Shown in pieces: positions 13,262 to 25,019 of a DNA stretch of 64,000 nt. Positions within the stretch are counted from its first letter, which is position 1, and every line of letters begins with the position of its first letter. A model generated the notes under the pieces. It did not search any database. It was not told the DNA's origin and was given only the letters and a program-made list of their open reading frames with translations. Position numbers and translations under genes: made by a program. This DNA comes from Epiperipatus broadwayi (Eukaryota; Onychophora; Udeonychophora; Euonychophora; Peripatidae): contig JAQFVV010000152.1 in assembly GCA_028023455.1 (NCBI GenBank), forward strand, positions 1,056,001 to 1,120,000. Reading direction: 5' to 3'.

Positions 13262-15830
13262 ATGCATCCAGTCTGCAAATTGCAGATTGCTAAGGTATGT
13301 ATAATGCCTCATGTTTGTAACTAAAAAGGATTCCAGAACCTGGTCCACAGATGTATAAATAGGGCCAAATTTGAATACAAAAAAAGGAGATCCATTTTTA
13401 AAAAGAGCAATGGTAAGCTGAAACTATGTCATCATGCCTTTAAATCAATGTGCCATGAGTAGAAGGAAATATTCTACCTTTACCTTGCTGTTCCAATGCA
13501 GTCTTTCAAAAAAATCATCACCCAGAATCTATGACCCCATGAAATAATGTATGTACAAGTTAAATAATGGAAATGCTAGCTGCCTGACAAAGAATCAAAG
13601 CTAGATCTAGTCTCTGATGGATGCCAAATTAACCAAGGACTGCTAATAATGACTGATTAAGGTAATAAGTTCCAATTTCTGCCTAAAAACTCAGACTTTC
13701 CCTAAATAACTTCAACCTTAATCGAAATTTCTTGCTTAACCATTTATTAAATTTATTGTAATTCTTTTAGCTGATCTTGAGATCAGAAATTAATTGTTAA
13801 TTAAAATTTGTAAATTCTAATCTGATTTTTGAAATATACTAAACTCTCTATTAAAGTCTCTTCCATCATTGAGCCTCTATAAAATAATAATTTTCTATTT
13901 TATTTTGTGTGGCAGCAATATTTTATAACTTCTATTACTATATTTTATGTATTTTGTATTTTGATAAACTCATTGATACATGGAAAAAAAACCTCCTAAA
14001 CTGGCAAGTATGTTTGCACTCTTTTCTCAACCCCTCCCCTTCTCTTCCTGGGAGGTTAATTAATGCTTAGTTAAAAACAATTTTGTTATTTTCATTATGG
14101 TGGACGCTTTCCAGTTTGGGAGAAAACAAGTTAATCATATCTTAATGTTACAGTAAAAAAAGGCAGAGCAGAAATCTGTTTTTCTAATTAAAAAGTAATT
14201 CTGAGAAATATTTTCCCAACACTAGTTTTAAATTTATAAAATGTGTTTATTTAAAATTAAATCACCTAACTTTTATATCTATAAATATTTATAAAATGTA
14301 ATAAAAGAACTTAGACTCAAATATTCATATTTTGTTCCAATGTTTGTGGGAAGTTATATATGCAAGTTAATGTAATAATAGAGGGGGACTCTCAATTCTA
14401 TGTAGATTATTATTTATATCAATTAAGTTAAGTTATTCATTATTGTTTAGCAACTCAATCATACTATTACACTGGATATTCCAAATACATAGGTAATAGT
14501 AAAATAATTATATCTTAAAATTCTTATATATATATATTGTTCCCAAATGTTGCATGCAGGCTTCTTCATTCTCATTATACATATTGTGCTTCATTGCACC
14601 AGGTGTATCGGAATGCTGAACCCCATTTCATTACTCCCAAGTCTAAGAACAAGGCTATAAATCACCCTTGGAACTTTTCTGGTCACTTGAGTTAGCTCTA
14701 TATGGGATTGCTCCTGGACACCCGACCCATAGCCACTCACAGCATACTGTTCTTTATTCAATGAACTGATTCTGCTAAAGATGCAGAAAGAACTCGGTCA
14801 CCATTCTTCATTAATAATCTGAAGCACCTTTTAGGATCTGAGACTTTATCACAAATAAATATGTCACCATGCATGCACCACTCTCTTAGTTTTCTTTCTA
14901 AATAAAAACTATGAATATCCCTAATCTGTAATGTTCTGATTCTTCTAAACAGATGTCTTTATAATTTATTAATCTTCTCATGTTTGTGCCATTTTGTGAC
15001 ACAATTATATAGATTTCAAACATGCTGTCCCATATACGTTTTCTTGCTCAGCATAGGCTGAGATTAATTACTTTATTTATTAAAGTTTTATCACTCTATA
15101 ATAATAATAAGCATTAAGCAAACTCGATCAAATGCTACTCGTCTATCTAGAGGTGGATTAAAGGTTCCTAAACCTACTTGTACTCTAGTGCTATTCAAAT
15201 TGTATTTATATATATTGTAATTCATTGATTGTTGGCATATAAATCAGCTGCAATAAAACAATAAATTAATGAATATATTTATGATTTCTTAAATTATAAA
15301 AGGCAAAATCTGATGTTCTACCTAAAATATAAAGAGGCCAATGATAATTTATGAAGAGTTATTACAATTAAATGATTCATGTTTATTTTATTTAATGAAT
15401 TAAAATTATATATATAACTAAACCTCCAGAATCATTGTTCATTTATTTAATAAATAATATATTTTGATTAACCAATTATGCTAGCTTGACTAGATGATAG
15501 CCCACTAATAATTAACATGAAAGTTCACAACCTTTAAATATGTCCAAAAGCTTATATATGTTGTATTAAAAAGGGCTTCACTATATTATCATTTCCAAGT
15601 AGTCTTTTTGCATCTCCACTTTGTGATGCTGGTGGAAAGATCAAATTAGGTTGGGTATCATCAAGATTGTTGCTCATAAGTGGGTAGATCTGGAAAATAG
15701 GCAAAGAGGGCAGAGTTCATGAATGTTCCTGACTTATGTATCTTGCACATGATTGGACTTGAGATACATTTGCCTAGATGCTAGCTCTTGTTATATGAAC
15801 AGGAAAAATGACTGGTACAGTATAGAGTAC
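13262..15830 (+). repeat. Segmental tandem duplication, copy B (about 2.6 kb)
   Basis: Second colinear copy of 10797-13258, ending with the same block (gttgctcataagtgggtagat, gaaaataggcaaagagggcag, actggtaca) at 15660-15826. Divergence varies along its length: the last 200 bp are clearly more similar than the first 2 kb. Confidence 0.85.
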
Positions 15831-16445
15831 CAGTTATCTTCTTATCTGAACAATCTTCAAAGTCTAATTAATACATCAAAATGATTTGCAAGTTTTAATT
15901 TAAATTTACTAGAGTATTGTTAAAGTAATGCTTATATTTAAAGAAGTGAATTTGTTTCTAGTTATATTGAATTGGGTTATAATCATGAATTTATTAGAAA
16001 TATTATATTCAATAAAAATATCTATAGGCCTAATATTAATAAAAATTTGAATGTTAGCAAGATTAAAAACTTTATCATTTAAGTCATCATTTTATAGATT
16101 TGTTTTAAGAATAAATATTTATTGGATGATATGAAAGTTGCTTGGAAAATAGGTTTTGATTTAAATTCATTATTAAATAGTTTAAAATAGACAATTAATG
16201 GCAAATGTATTCCTAGCTTAACTTATAAAGATTTCTTGCAGTTGTCATAAAATGTATATAGCTCAAAGTAAGGTTCAGAAAATAGAGTTAAAAATAAGTA
16301 TCATAACTCAGCCTTGTATATTCATGAACTGAATAATAATTAGTAAATAAAGATATAGGGTTAAAAATAAAATATGATTATGGATAATAATGTATAATAT
16401 GTATTTTATATGTATATAGCATCATGGTTATATGATTATATGTTT
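15831..16445. other. No recognisable feature
   Basis: AT-rich DNA leading into a Penelope-like end motif. It could be the decayed body of that element, but no frame is recognisable. Confidence 0.4.
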
Positions 16446-16450
16446 AAATG

Positions 16451-16510
16451 TTGTAGCTCTGATGAAGACTGCAGAACAATCGAAACTGTTAGAAAATGAA
16501 AGGAATTATA
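16451..16510 (+). ncRNA. Hammerhead-ribozyme-like motif of a Penelope-type repeat
   Basis: The sequence reads ttgtagctCTGATGAA, then an imperfect stem-loop (gactg-cagaa-caatc), then GAAACTGTTAG. CTGATGA and GAAA are the two conserved core strands of hammerhead ribozymes, which are known from Penelope-like retroelements. Here one stem II pair is lost, an extra A sits at the base of stem II, and the expected U before the cleavage position is an A. It is therefore probably inactive. The same motif recurs at 18258, 42791-42870 and 52465, the last just downstream of a Penelope GIY-YIG relic. Confidence 0.5.
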
Positions 16511-16787
16511 TATATAAAAAATTGCATTGGAATATATATGTGAGATTTATAAAAAGTAATATGTATGAATATATGAAGAATGTGAAAAAAGTAAAGGAGA
16601 AAATATGAGAATAATATGAACTGAACACAAATTATAAAATATTATTTGAAATTATTTTTTAAAAAAACTTTGATTATAAGTCTTGTTGAATCTGAGATCA
16701 TCAATGGCATAAAAACTTTTTTTGATATTAAAGGTCAGTATTTTTAAAGTTATTTATAAGAAGGCTATTTCTGTTATATATAATATT

Positions 16788-17358
16788 TTAAACATCCCAT
16801 AGTTATATTCTTTCAGATACACTCCCCTTTTTAAATAAAAAATGTAAATTGCGCAGTCCATTCAAAAGAAATTCTCCTAAATATATACTGCACTGATGTT
16901 ATATATATATTAAAGTTTAAGCTAATTTAAACACAAAGCGTGAAATTAAGTTAGCAAAAATCTTAAATTGCACATAAACAAATATGTTTAATTTTAAATA
17001 TATTTAAAAAGATTAAACAATAGTCATTTTTATCTACAAACACTAATATAATAAATGGATTTTAGCTGACATTAATGTATTGTTTCTATTTATTACATTA
17101 GTATTTGGGGAATAAAAATGAGTATTGTATATCTTTCTAAGTATATTTAAAATTAAACATTTTTGTTTATTTGCAATTTAAGATTTTTGCTTACTTAATT
17201 TCAGATTTCTTGTTTAAATTAGCTAGAATTTCCATATATATGTAACATTATTGCTGTATACATTCAAGAATATTTTTTGTGAATGGACTGCAAAATTCAA
17301 CCTTTTCTTTATTTAAAGGGGAAGTATAGCTTAAAAAATATAGTTATGGGTTGTTTAA
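16788..17358. mobile_element. Palindromic MITE flanked by TTAA
   Basis: A near-complete inverted repeat: 16792-17035 pairs with the reverse complement of 17100-17354. The ends read TTAA-acatcccatagttat and, on the other strand, TTAA-acaacccataactat, so a TTAA target-site duplication flanks a 563-bp element. Inner arm blocks include gcagtccattca, gctaatttaaaca, gcaaaaatcttaaattgca and tgtttaattttaaatata. TTAA targets are typical of piggyBac- and Kolobok-type transposases; no transposase is present, so the superfamily is open. Confidence 0.85.
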
Positions 17359-18245
17359 TATATTTTATACATTTTTAACTAGCATTATGCACTGTTTCTC
17401 TATGTTGTACCATATTAGTACCCTTAAACATGTGACATCATACATATCTATTATTAAAAAAATGTTTTTGTATTTTCCATTATTATTGTATAAAAATCAC
17501 TAATTATTGAATTGCCAATTTAGATGGCTTCCTAATTTCACTCTATGTATACATTATCATTGATAAGATTCAAAATAATGTTTTGTCTATTTTTTTTAAA
17601 AAATAATTATTGTCAACATTTTAGAATATAAATCAATTCACAAGATATTTCCTTTACCTTTTAAAGTAATAGAACAAAATTAAAACTATTTAAATTTTCA
17701 AAAAAAGACACATGCATGTTTGCTTTTGCAAAACAGCAATATATATGTATATATTCTTAAGCCCTAAGTTATGACAAGTAAATAATGAATATTTTAAAAA
17801 AAATCAAAATAACAGTTTTAAATTGACTTAGTTATTGTGCTTTTAAGAATAAATTTATGGTTCATCTTTTTTTATTTGTAATATAAAAGAGCAGAAGTAT
17901 GATTTAGCATTAAAAAAAAATGCCAATCAAAAAGATTAAAAACATTTCAATTTAAAAAATTTTTTTTTGCCTACAACAACATTGTTCACTTTATATATGT
18001 ATAAATCAGTAGGGGACTTTAATAAATTAATAAGTTATATTCCCATATATATGAATATATTTATATGGGTGCGTATAATTGATATTTTAAATTTTATTTA
18101 TTTATAATAATAATCGCTTGATGAATTTTCAAGTCAATTGGCTTGAGTGTATTAAACAAAAACAATGATCGATATATCACCACTCAAATAATTGTATAAT
18201 TCTATAAACATTTCTTCCTAATGGTAGAAAGGGAAAAGTAGAGAA
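17359..18245. other. No recognisable feature
   Basis: AT-rich DNA with homopolymer runs and short TA repeats; no supportable frame or long repeat was seen. Confidence 0.45.
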
Positions 18246-18250
18246 ATAGA

Positions 18251-18300
18251 ATGAGATCTGAAGAAGACTGCAAGAAACCTTTGAAACTGTAATTATAATA
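18251..18300 (+). repeat. Degenerate Penelope-type end motif
   Basis: Reads gatCTGAAGAAGACTGCA followed by a decayed stem and tttGAAACtgt. It matches the motif at 16459, 42835 and 52465 but has lost stem II pairing. A tail element (aaaaggtgt) follows at about 18319, as in the 52-kb copy. Confidence 0.45.
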
Positions 18301-18617
18301 ATAAATATTTTTTGCTTAAAAGGTGTAAGAAGATTGTAATTATTTTAAAAGATATATCATTCAAATAAATTAACTGAAAGTCCATTTTATCAAGCTAAAT
18401 TCCTGCACTTTGATTCTTTTTGTTTTGCTGTATGTTTATTTCAGATATATATTTTGCTTATTTCAAAAGAAATTTGACTTTTAAAAAACATTTCTTTCAT
18501 TACTAACTACAATGTGCAGATTCATGAAGGTTTGCATTAAGAAACTTTACAATATGACTTGCTAGAGAGTAAAAGTTGATATCTGCTCATCAAAACAAAC
18601 AAAAATGTGGATTGAAG

Positions 18618-18725
18618 TCAAGCATTGTTAGCCGAGAGGTCATTGCAGCCACTTTGCAAGTAAGTAGTTGGTTGCAGATAGTTGTGGGTTTACATCCTGG
18701 CCGATGCTATGACATATGGTAAAAT
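18618..18725 (+). mobile_element. tRNA-derived mini-SINE, copy 1 (with TSD)
   Basis: A tRNA-like head carries an A-box-like tagccgagaggtca and a B-box-like gggtttacatcc, then gatgctatgacatatgg and an A-rich end. The ends of the tRNA-like part (gcattg and ccgatgc) can pair as an acceptor stem. Flanks are a 15-bp target-site duplication with one mismatch: aaatgtggattgaag (18603-18617) and aaatgtagattgaag (18726-18740). This marks a LINE-mobilised insertion. Same family as 55231-55332 and 58134-58175. Confidence 0.8.
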
Positions 18726-18740
18726 AAATGTAGATTGAAG

Positions 18741-19250
18741 CTTAATATCAGCTGAAATACAGTTACCATTGAGCTTTAAGAGAATTTATTCTTTATTTTC
18801 ATTGGAGGTTTTTAAAAAAATACTTATTTAAATACAATACAAATATCTATGGATAAAATCACTAATATTGCTAAAGATATTAAAATATAATATCAATGCT
18901 TAAAACTGGAAATTATTTATTAAGGAATATCAAATCTTGAATTTCTACATTCTTGTTATTATATTCTTGAGCTACTTATTGAAATCATTTTATTTTGTGC
19001 ATCTTGAGATAATCTTTTATTTAATTCACATTGTTCTTACATGTATATTGTATATCACATCATAATGGATGGAATAACAACTATTTTGAAAGAAATTTAT
19101 GACAATGAAAAATCAGGTGAGTCTTATAGAAATTAATAATTACTTGTATTTATTTATCAAAAACAGGTTTATTCAACTATGTTTACAATAAAAGAAAAAA
19201 TTATAAAGTAACATTAAATTTGGCAATATATTTATAAACCATTAAATTAC
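18741..19250. other. No recognisable feature
   Basis: AT-rich sequence between a SINE and a LINE relic; nothing supportable was seen. Confidence 0.45.
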
Positions 19251-19259
19251 TTAATGTCC

Positions 19260-20170
19260 AATATTAATAAGATTCCATGTGGAACTTCCTATTAAGTGAG
19301 GAGCTAACTTCAAATCTCTTTCTTTGATATCTTTTAATTTTTGTAAAAAAATTAATGTTGGATCAGGTATAACTGACTTGAAGATTAGGAAGCATCTGAC
19401 AAATCATAGACAGAAAGTGATAAAAGTTGCACTTCTTATAATTGCAAAATCCCCATAGGCAATAACTTCTATGAGTGTGTTGATAATTGAATGTTTTGGT
19501 GTATAAATTTGATTAATCAATATTCTACAGCCCTGAAGAGAGGAACAATCATTGAAAATTTGAAATATGGTATCATCCACCCTATGGCAGAGTGAGCAAA
19601 CAGGGTCCAAAGATAAAAAAAAACCTCATACATCACAAGAAAGTGGCTTGTTGGAAGGGCATTGAGATTTAGCTTTAGAAGGAAGACCAAATATTTTGGC
19701 TCTAGATTACATCTTTTATATTTCTTTATAATGGCAAAGTTTGTACAGGTGAGAATGCTATGATCTGGGATAATTGTTGAAAAAAAAAGAAGATAGGCAT
19801 CCCAATAACAAAGTTTCATTGGTTTTATTTGAGTTAAAGGTGTGAGAATTTTTGCAATGTCAATTAAGACTTGTGTCAGCCAATCATCATTAATTGGAAG
19901 TGGAGTATCTGTAGGATGAATAGATAGAAAAGGTGAGTCATCAGGAAAAATCCCATTAAGTCTTGTAATGAGGTTATTTGATTTCTGTAGACAAAGAACC
20001 TGAAGTGAATGCAGTGACAAGCCATTAAGTCTTGTTGGTCTCTGCACTTTCTTTAAGCTAATAGCAACAGTTTTATCCTTCCACATTAATATAGAGCAAA
20101 GGGAGTTTATATTCTGGATAAATTTTGATAATAATTAGTTGTATTCAATGTTTTATATGCATTTTGCTAA
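19260..20170 (-). pseudogene. LINE C-terminal relic with zinc-knuckle-like zf-RVT region
   Basis: Two overlapping minus-strand frames (19517-20086, 189 codons; 19404-19610, 68 codons) appear to be one protein interrupted by a frameshift near 19600. The first ends LLKLNLNALPTSHFLVM, the second runs DPVCSLCHRVDDTIFQIF followed by DCSS. This C-x2-C...H/F...C pattern after an 'LPT' helix is what is seen after the reverse transcriptase in many non-LTR retrotransposons. It differs from the RTE copies elsewhere in the window, so it is a second LINE lineage. The RT catalytic core is not visible. Family assignment is tentative. Confidence 0.55.
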
Positions 20171-20427
20171 TGGGACTTATACTACAAAATCGTGTATTAT
20201 GGGATAACCATCTAAATGAATTAACATACACATATTCTTTTCTGATAACATTATATTGGTGATCTAATTGGAATGAATTTTAATAATACTTTTGGATCAT
20301 TGTTGCTACATGGTAATTATAAAATCCTAATTGCCATTGGATTATGGATATTGAATCATCCTTGCAGATTGTTCAAGTTCACCTATAAAATTTCATTATA
20401 TACATGTGTTTGAAAAGTTACTTAATA

Positions 20428-20585
20428 TATATGTTTACTTGCAAAGAATAAATGGCAACCAACACCAAGCTATCAGCAATCTTAACCTGTAGTCAAGGTA
20501 ATCTCCAATTAAAGATGGTTGCCTTGACTACAGGTTAAGATTGTTGATAGGTTGGGAGTTGATTGTTATGGGTAAATATATACAT
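20428..20585. repeat. Short hairpin repeat
   Basis: Arms of about 70 bp around a 15-bp centre. The left arm contains caatcttaacctgtagtcaa; its reverse complement is at 20521-20548. Outer parts (gcaaccaacaccaagctatc versus gataggttgggagttgatt) are less well paired. No tRNA or protein feature. Confidence 0.8.
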
Positions 20586-20599
20586 AATTAGAGGGAAAT

Positions 20600-20885
20600 A
20601 ATTATGTTACTGATCTCATTGGAAATTAAAAAACCGAAATGGAGTTGGGCTGGACATATTACTAGAAGAAATGATAATAAATCAGCAATTGAAATCTTAA
20701 ACTGGATTCCAAGACATTGTAAAAGACCCAGAAAAAGACCACATGTGAGATGGTTGGTTGAAATGAGAAAGTGATGTGGAGAAGAGAAGCTAAAGATCGA
20801 AGAAGATGGATTGAATTTGGAAAGACCATCATCTTGCAGTGGATTGATAATTATTGCTGCTGATGATGAATTAGTCGAAATTATA
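20600..20885 (+). mobile_element. RTE LINE 3' end, 5'-truncated
   Basis: A plus-strand fragment encodes the C-terminal RTE tail: VTDLI, then KWSWAGHITRRNDN, then IEILNWIPRHCKRPRKRP and VRWL. After a stop and frameshift come WRREAKDR and GLNLE..SSCS-like remnants. The end is marked by gctgctgatgatgaa, the short GAT repeat tail. 5' truncation is the usual result of incomplete target-primed reverse transcription. Confidence 0.85.
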
Positions 20886-20889
20886 AATA

Positions 20890-21855
20890 ATAGTTAATTA
20901 AACTAAATGTCATTTGAATAACTTATTTAGATTTTAATATTTGTCTTAGAAATAAATCATAGTAAGTTAAAGATTCTTCATAAATTTTGTATTCCTTTGA
21001 TACAACTAAGATCTATATTTTCCTCTAGTTGTGAAAATAAATTTATTGTTTAGCATCATCATAGATATAAACATTTATACATTTATTACACATAGAGTTT
21101 TTTACTTTAGTATATCATTAATTTTATTTGTTATTTATCATTATTGGGTGTAAATAAATTGTTATCATTATTTATTAAAACAGAAGACCTGATTTTGCTT
21201 ACTTTGATTAACTAAGAGGCAATAATTATAAATTGTAATTGAAAGGATATGGACAAATGAATATTAACTAGATATGATATAACATTATAATTTCATACTT
21301 ATTTTAGCCAATTAATATTTAAATCATTATTTTAAATTTACATTACAATGATAAAAAATGCACCTGGGTCTCGTTTTATGCAGATTATTTTAATGCGATT
21401 TTGAAGTTATGCAATTTATATTTCACTATATTTATTAGATATCAAGAAATTTAAATTATTAATAACTTATTTTGACTTGAAATACTTTTTTTTTCCAAAA
21501 ATATGTTATATTAGTAGCTAACGTGAATATGGCCTGAAGCTGTATTTAGAACTTAGCTTCTATGTAAATAACCTATTTATACTAATGCATAAATAATAAT
21601 AATAGATTTATACTTACATATAAAAATATCACAATAAATATTCAAAAAATTTAAACTTTTAAAATGTATTTTGTTATATATAACAGAAATACATAATCTT
21701 TTAGATTTTTAAAATAAAAAATGAAGATTTTATAAACTGAAAATAATCTTTTTTTTTTCCAGAATTATCTTTCTAATGATAATGTATAATCTTTTTGTTT
21801 TGGTTGCAGTCATTTTTTAAATATAGAAACAAAAAACCATTAACACAGCACAAGA
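20890..21855. other. No recognisable feature
   Basis: AT-rich DNA; no supportable gene or long repeat. Confidence 0.45.
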
Positions 21856-21907
21856 TTGAAAGTGGCGCTAGCTGTACATCACATCACGAATAAAAATAAA
21901 GTGAACT

Positions 21908-21992
21908 AACAGGTTTCTCTGGGCATAATTGCTGAGAGATTCTTGATTTCATTTAAGAAGAAGCCACCATACATCATATCACATCGAATCTG
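21908..21992 (+). repeat. Repeat family R3, copy 1
   Basis: Contains taacaggtttctctgggcat, aattgctgagagattc and a catcatatcacatc end. Its inverted partner is at 24918-25010, with the same order of blocks on the minus strand. Unassigned element. Confidence 0.7.
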
Positions 21993-21999
21993 ATTTCTT

Positions 22000-23090
22000 A
22001 CCAGTTTACAAATGAAAGCTAGCAGTAATGATTAAAATATGTAGTAATAAAAAAAAGTTTGTCTTATATTAATTTTTTTCAAATATTTGAAAATTTTTAT
22101 TAGTCATACTTTATTTCCTTATTTTTTTAATGCAAATTTTAAAGTAATTTTTCCTTGTTGCTTTGCTTTTATGCGAATTCTGAAAATTACAGCACCTATC
22201 CCCCATTTTTTAAGGTAAGTTAAGTCTATTTTTGTGTGATTTTTTTTTAATGTGGGTTTTCTGTGGAACCTAAACAAGACCCAGGTGTAGCATTTTTTAT
22301 TATTGAATCTATTTTAAAATTTGTATTGGTAGAGATTGGGAACTTAAAACTAAAGCATATAAAGTATTATTATTTAGTTCGCTCAGAGTCTCTGTCTATT
22401 GAGTACTATACTCCTATTTGTCCCATTTATACTATTACAATATATACAAATTGTGATAAGTAGGTGATTATATAGGCTTCAAAAAATACATGATTTAAAA
22501 AGAAAAATATTAGTTTGTTATAAAGCTGTCACATAAACAAAATCAACATCTTCAAGCAATTAATTACCAATTTAGTAGTACATCATGATACAAATCATAT
22601 TTTGTATTTTAAAAATTTATTGTAGCAATTTTTATTAATATTTGCAGGTAAAATAATTATAATCATTAACATTTTTTTTTATCGAAATGTATATTTTATT
22701 TTTCATATATAAATATTTATGGATATTTTTACATGAATAGTTTAAACTAATATAAGAAAATATATATATATATATAATAGTTGCATATTCAAAATATTTA
22801 ATAGAACAATAAATTCATTTTTTTTAATAATAGTAAGATGTGACTGTGCACGAATGTTATCTTTATCTTTAAGTAATAAAAAAGAAATGCATTATTTTTT
22901 AAAGTAAATATGTAAACATATTTATTTATTTTAAATTGTTTGTTTTTGTTTTTTTTTTAAAAAAAAGTTATATAATATTTTTGTTCAAATTATAATGTGC
23001 TTTTAGAGTAGACATTCCAAAATTGACAAATAATGGAAATCATGGAGTATAAAACACGAGGATAAGTCAGAAATTCTAAAAATGTCATGG
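22000..23090. other. No recognisable feature
   Basis: AT-rich DNA with a (TA)n tract near 22761-22775 and poly-T/poly-A near 22950. The 66-codon plus-strand frame at 22263-22463 shows no recognisable motif. Confidence 0.45.
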
Positions 23091-23103
23091 TAATAAATTA
23101 TTT

Positions 23104-23486
23104 CATCCATCCATCTCACATTTGGTCTCTTTCTGGGTCTTTTACAATCTCTTGGAATCCAGTTTAAAATTTCAATTGTCCATTTATTATCATCTCTTCT
23201 AACAATATGTCCAGCCCAACTCCATTTCAGTCTTTTAATTTTTTTTAATGAGGTCAGTAACACCTGTTTGTTCTCTTACCCATACATTGCGTTTTCGATC
23301 TCTTCTTGTTACTCCCAACATGCATCTCTCCATACTTTTTTGAGTGGTCTGAAATCTCTATATTGCTCTTCTATTAAGTGTGCAGGGACGATGTGGAGAA
23401 GAGAAGCTAAAGATAGGAAAGATGGATTGAACTTGGAGGGACCTTCATCCTGCAGTGATTGATAATGGTTGATGATGATGATGATG
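23104..23486. mobile_element. 5'-inverted (twin-primed) RTE LINE insertion with 12-bp TSD
   Basis: Two oppositely oriented halves of one RTE 3' end are joined near 23375. The left half (23104-23375) reads on the minus strand and encodes KRLKWSWAGHIVRRDDN and WIPRDCKRPRKRPNVRWMDE. The right half (about 23376-23486) reads on the plus strand and encodes WRREAKDR..GLNLEGPSSCSD, then a (GAT)n tail. Compared with the colinear copy at 40850-41285, the minus half stops at gatgaaat and the plus half resumes almost immediately after it. Flanks are identical: AATAAATTATTT at 23092-23103 and 23487-23498. This is the signature of twin priming in a single insertion event. Confidence 0.9.
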
Positions 23487-23498
23487 AATAAATTATTT

Positions 23499-24035
23499 AG
23501 ATAGAAGCTTATAAATATATATTAATATATTCGAAAATGTCTCCATTCTCATTTTATTATATGCTAATGTACGAACAATTAATGGCCATAAAATGTTAAA
23601 TAAGTTAAAATTGTTTGAAGAATCACCCTTTCATAATTACCCACCGCTTTTATATCTGGTATGAAAAATATCTCTGAAACATTTATTCAATAAAAATTAT
23701 CTACTTATTATTCTAAGAAGAAATTATTTAAAAATAGTAACTGTAATAGAATTTTTAAAAATAGTAGCTGTAATAGAATTTTTAAAAGCTTTTCCAAGAA
23801 AAACTGCTAATTGATTTTTACTAGATTGTTCTAATTTGGGGTAAACAATTAGTATGAACAAAACCAAAATAACTTTATCTTATTGAATGCTTGCTAATAG
23901 ATCTTTCTTTAAATATATGTCATTGCTTATTCACATTCAGGAGTCACTGAAGAACAAGAAATCCAGAATTAATTCATGGACTATTTTTTTTTTAAAAAAA
24001 GGAGTAATTTGTATATGATAAATTTATTTAATTTA
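23499..24035. other. No recognisable feature
   Basis: AT-rich DNA. A short tandem of about 29 bp (agta.ctgtaatagaattttt) occurs twice at 23736-23790. Confidence 0.45.
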
Positions 24036-24039
24036 TTAC

Positions 24040-24445
24040 ATAAGATTTGAAATACCAGACACTTTTTTAACCTGGAGCCTAATTGTAAATATAGGGATTT
24101 GAACTCAGCCTTTCAAGCCCCTTCACTATTCACACTATCTCATACTACTGATACACATAACCACACACATGCAGAAAAGATAAATAATGACCAATATTCA
24201 TATTTTGCGCTAAACCAACACTCATCAGTTGGTCCATATTACTATCTCTCATACATATATATAATAGTATTCAGTTTATATTAAGATAGCAAGTTCTTAC
24301 ACTTTAATGGACAGGCTTCAATCTACTCCAACCTCCAACTCTTCAGCCATCCATATCATTAAAAATCTGATGACAGAATTCCCAAATCTCATGCTGATGG
24401 CAATATTGTTGTCATGCCCATGTTGACCTCAAGTCTCATGTTTAG
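24040..24445 (+). repeat. Repeat family R2, copy 1
   Basis: Starts acctggagcctaattgtaaa, followed by gggatttgaactcagcc. A 61-codon frame (24099-24284) closely resembles the frame in the inverted copy at 28323-28511, both with NQHSSVG. Because the match extends outside the frame and the element has inverted ends, the frame is probably not a gene. The end block (24385-24445) is inverted again at 24625-24700. Confidence 0.75.
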
Positions 24446-24499
24446 GACAGTGTCCATTTAAATATATAAAAGAGGGATAGGCAGAATGCAGGTTTAATA

Positions 24500-24705
24500 T
24501 ATAAGATTAGAAATATCAGGCATTTTAAAACCTGGAGCCTAATTGTAAATATAGAGGATTTGAACCCAGACTTTCAAGCCCCTGTACTATCAACACTATC
24601 TCATACTACTGATACATGAAGGGTCAGAGTGACTTGAAGTCAACATGGGCATGACAACAATATTGATATTAGCATGGGATTTGGAAATTCTAAACTCATG
24701 TTAAA
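24500..24705 (+). repeat. Repeat family R2, partial copy with inverted end
   Basis: Begins with the same acctggagcctaattgtaaa start at about 24530. It jumps after ctcatactactgatac to a block (tcaacatgggcatgacaaca) that is the reverse complement of 24385-24445. It is therefore an internally deleted or rearranged copy. Confidence 0.7.
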
Positions 24706-24917
24706 TCAAATTTAAATTATGAATTAATTTTGTTCCATTTTTCAGTGGATTTATTTTATAATGAGATATTGTTATCTTTACAAAAGTAATGGCTCTTCTT
24801 TTATTTATTTTTTTACTAGAGATATTGCTCCTATCCTATATATAGATGCAGTTGTATATAAATGTTTGTACTTATGCCATTTAAATAAAGTAATGGAATA
24901 GCATAGATAATTGCTAC

Positions 24918-25010
24918 CATTAGCAGTAATGTGATGTGATGTAATGTGACTTCTTAAACGAAGTCAGGAATCTCTCAGCAATTATGCCCAAAGAAACCTG
25001 TTAGCCACTT
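24918..25010 (-). repeat. Repeat family R3, copy 2
   Basis: The reverse complement matches 21908-21992: ctaacaggtttctttgggca, aattgctgagagattcc, and a catcacatcacat end. It is inverted with respect to copy 1, 3 kb away. Confidence 0.7.
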
Positions 25011-25019
25011 TCTGTCTCC

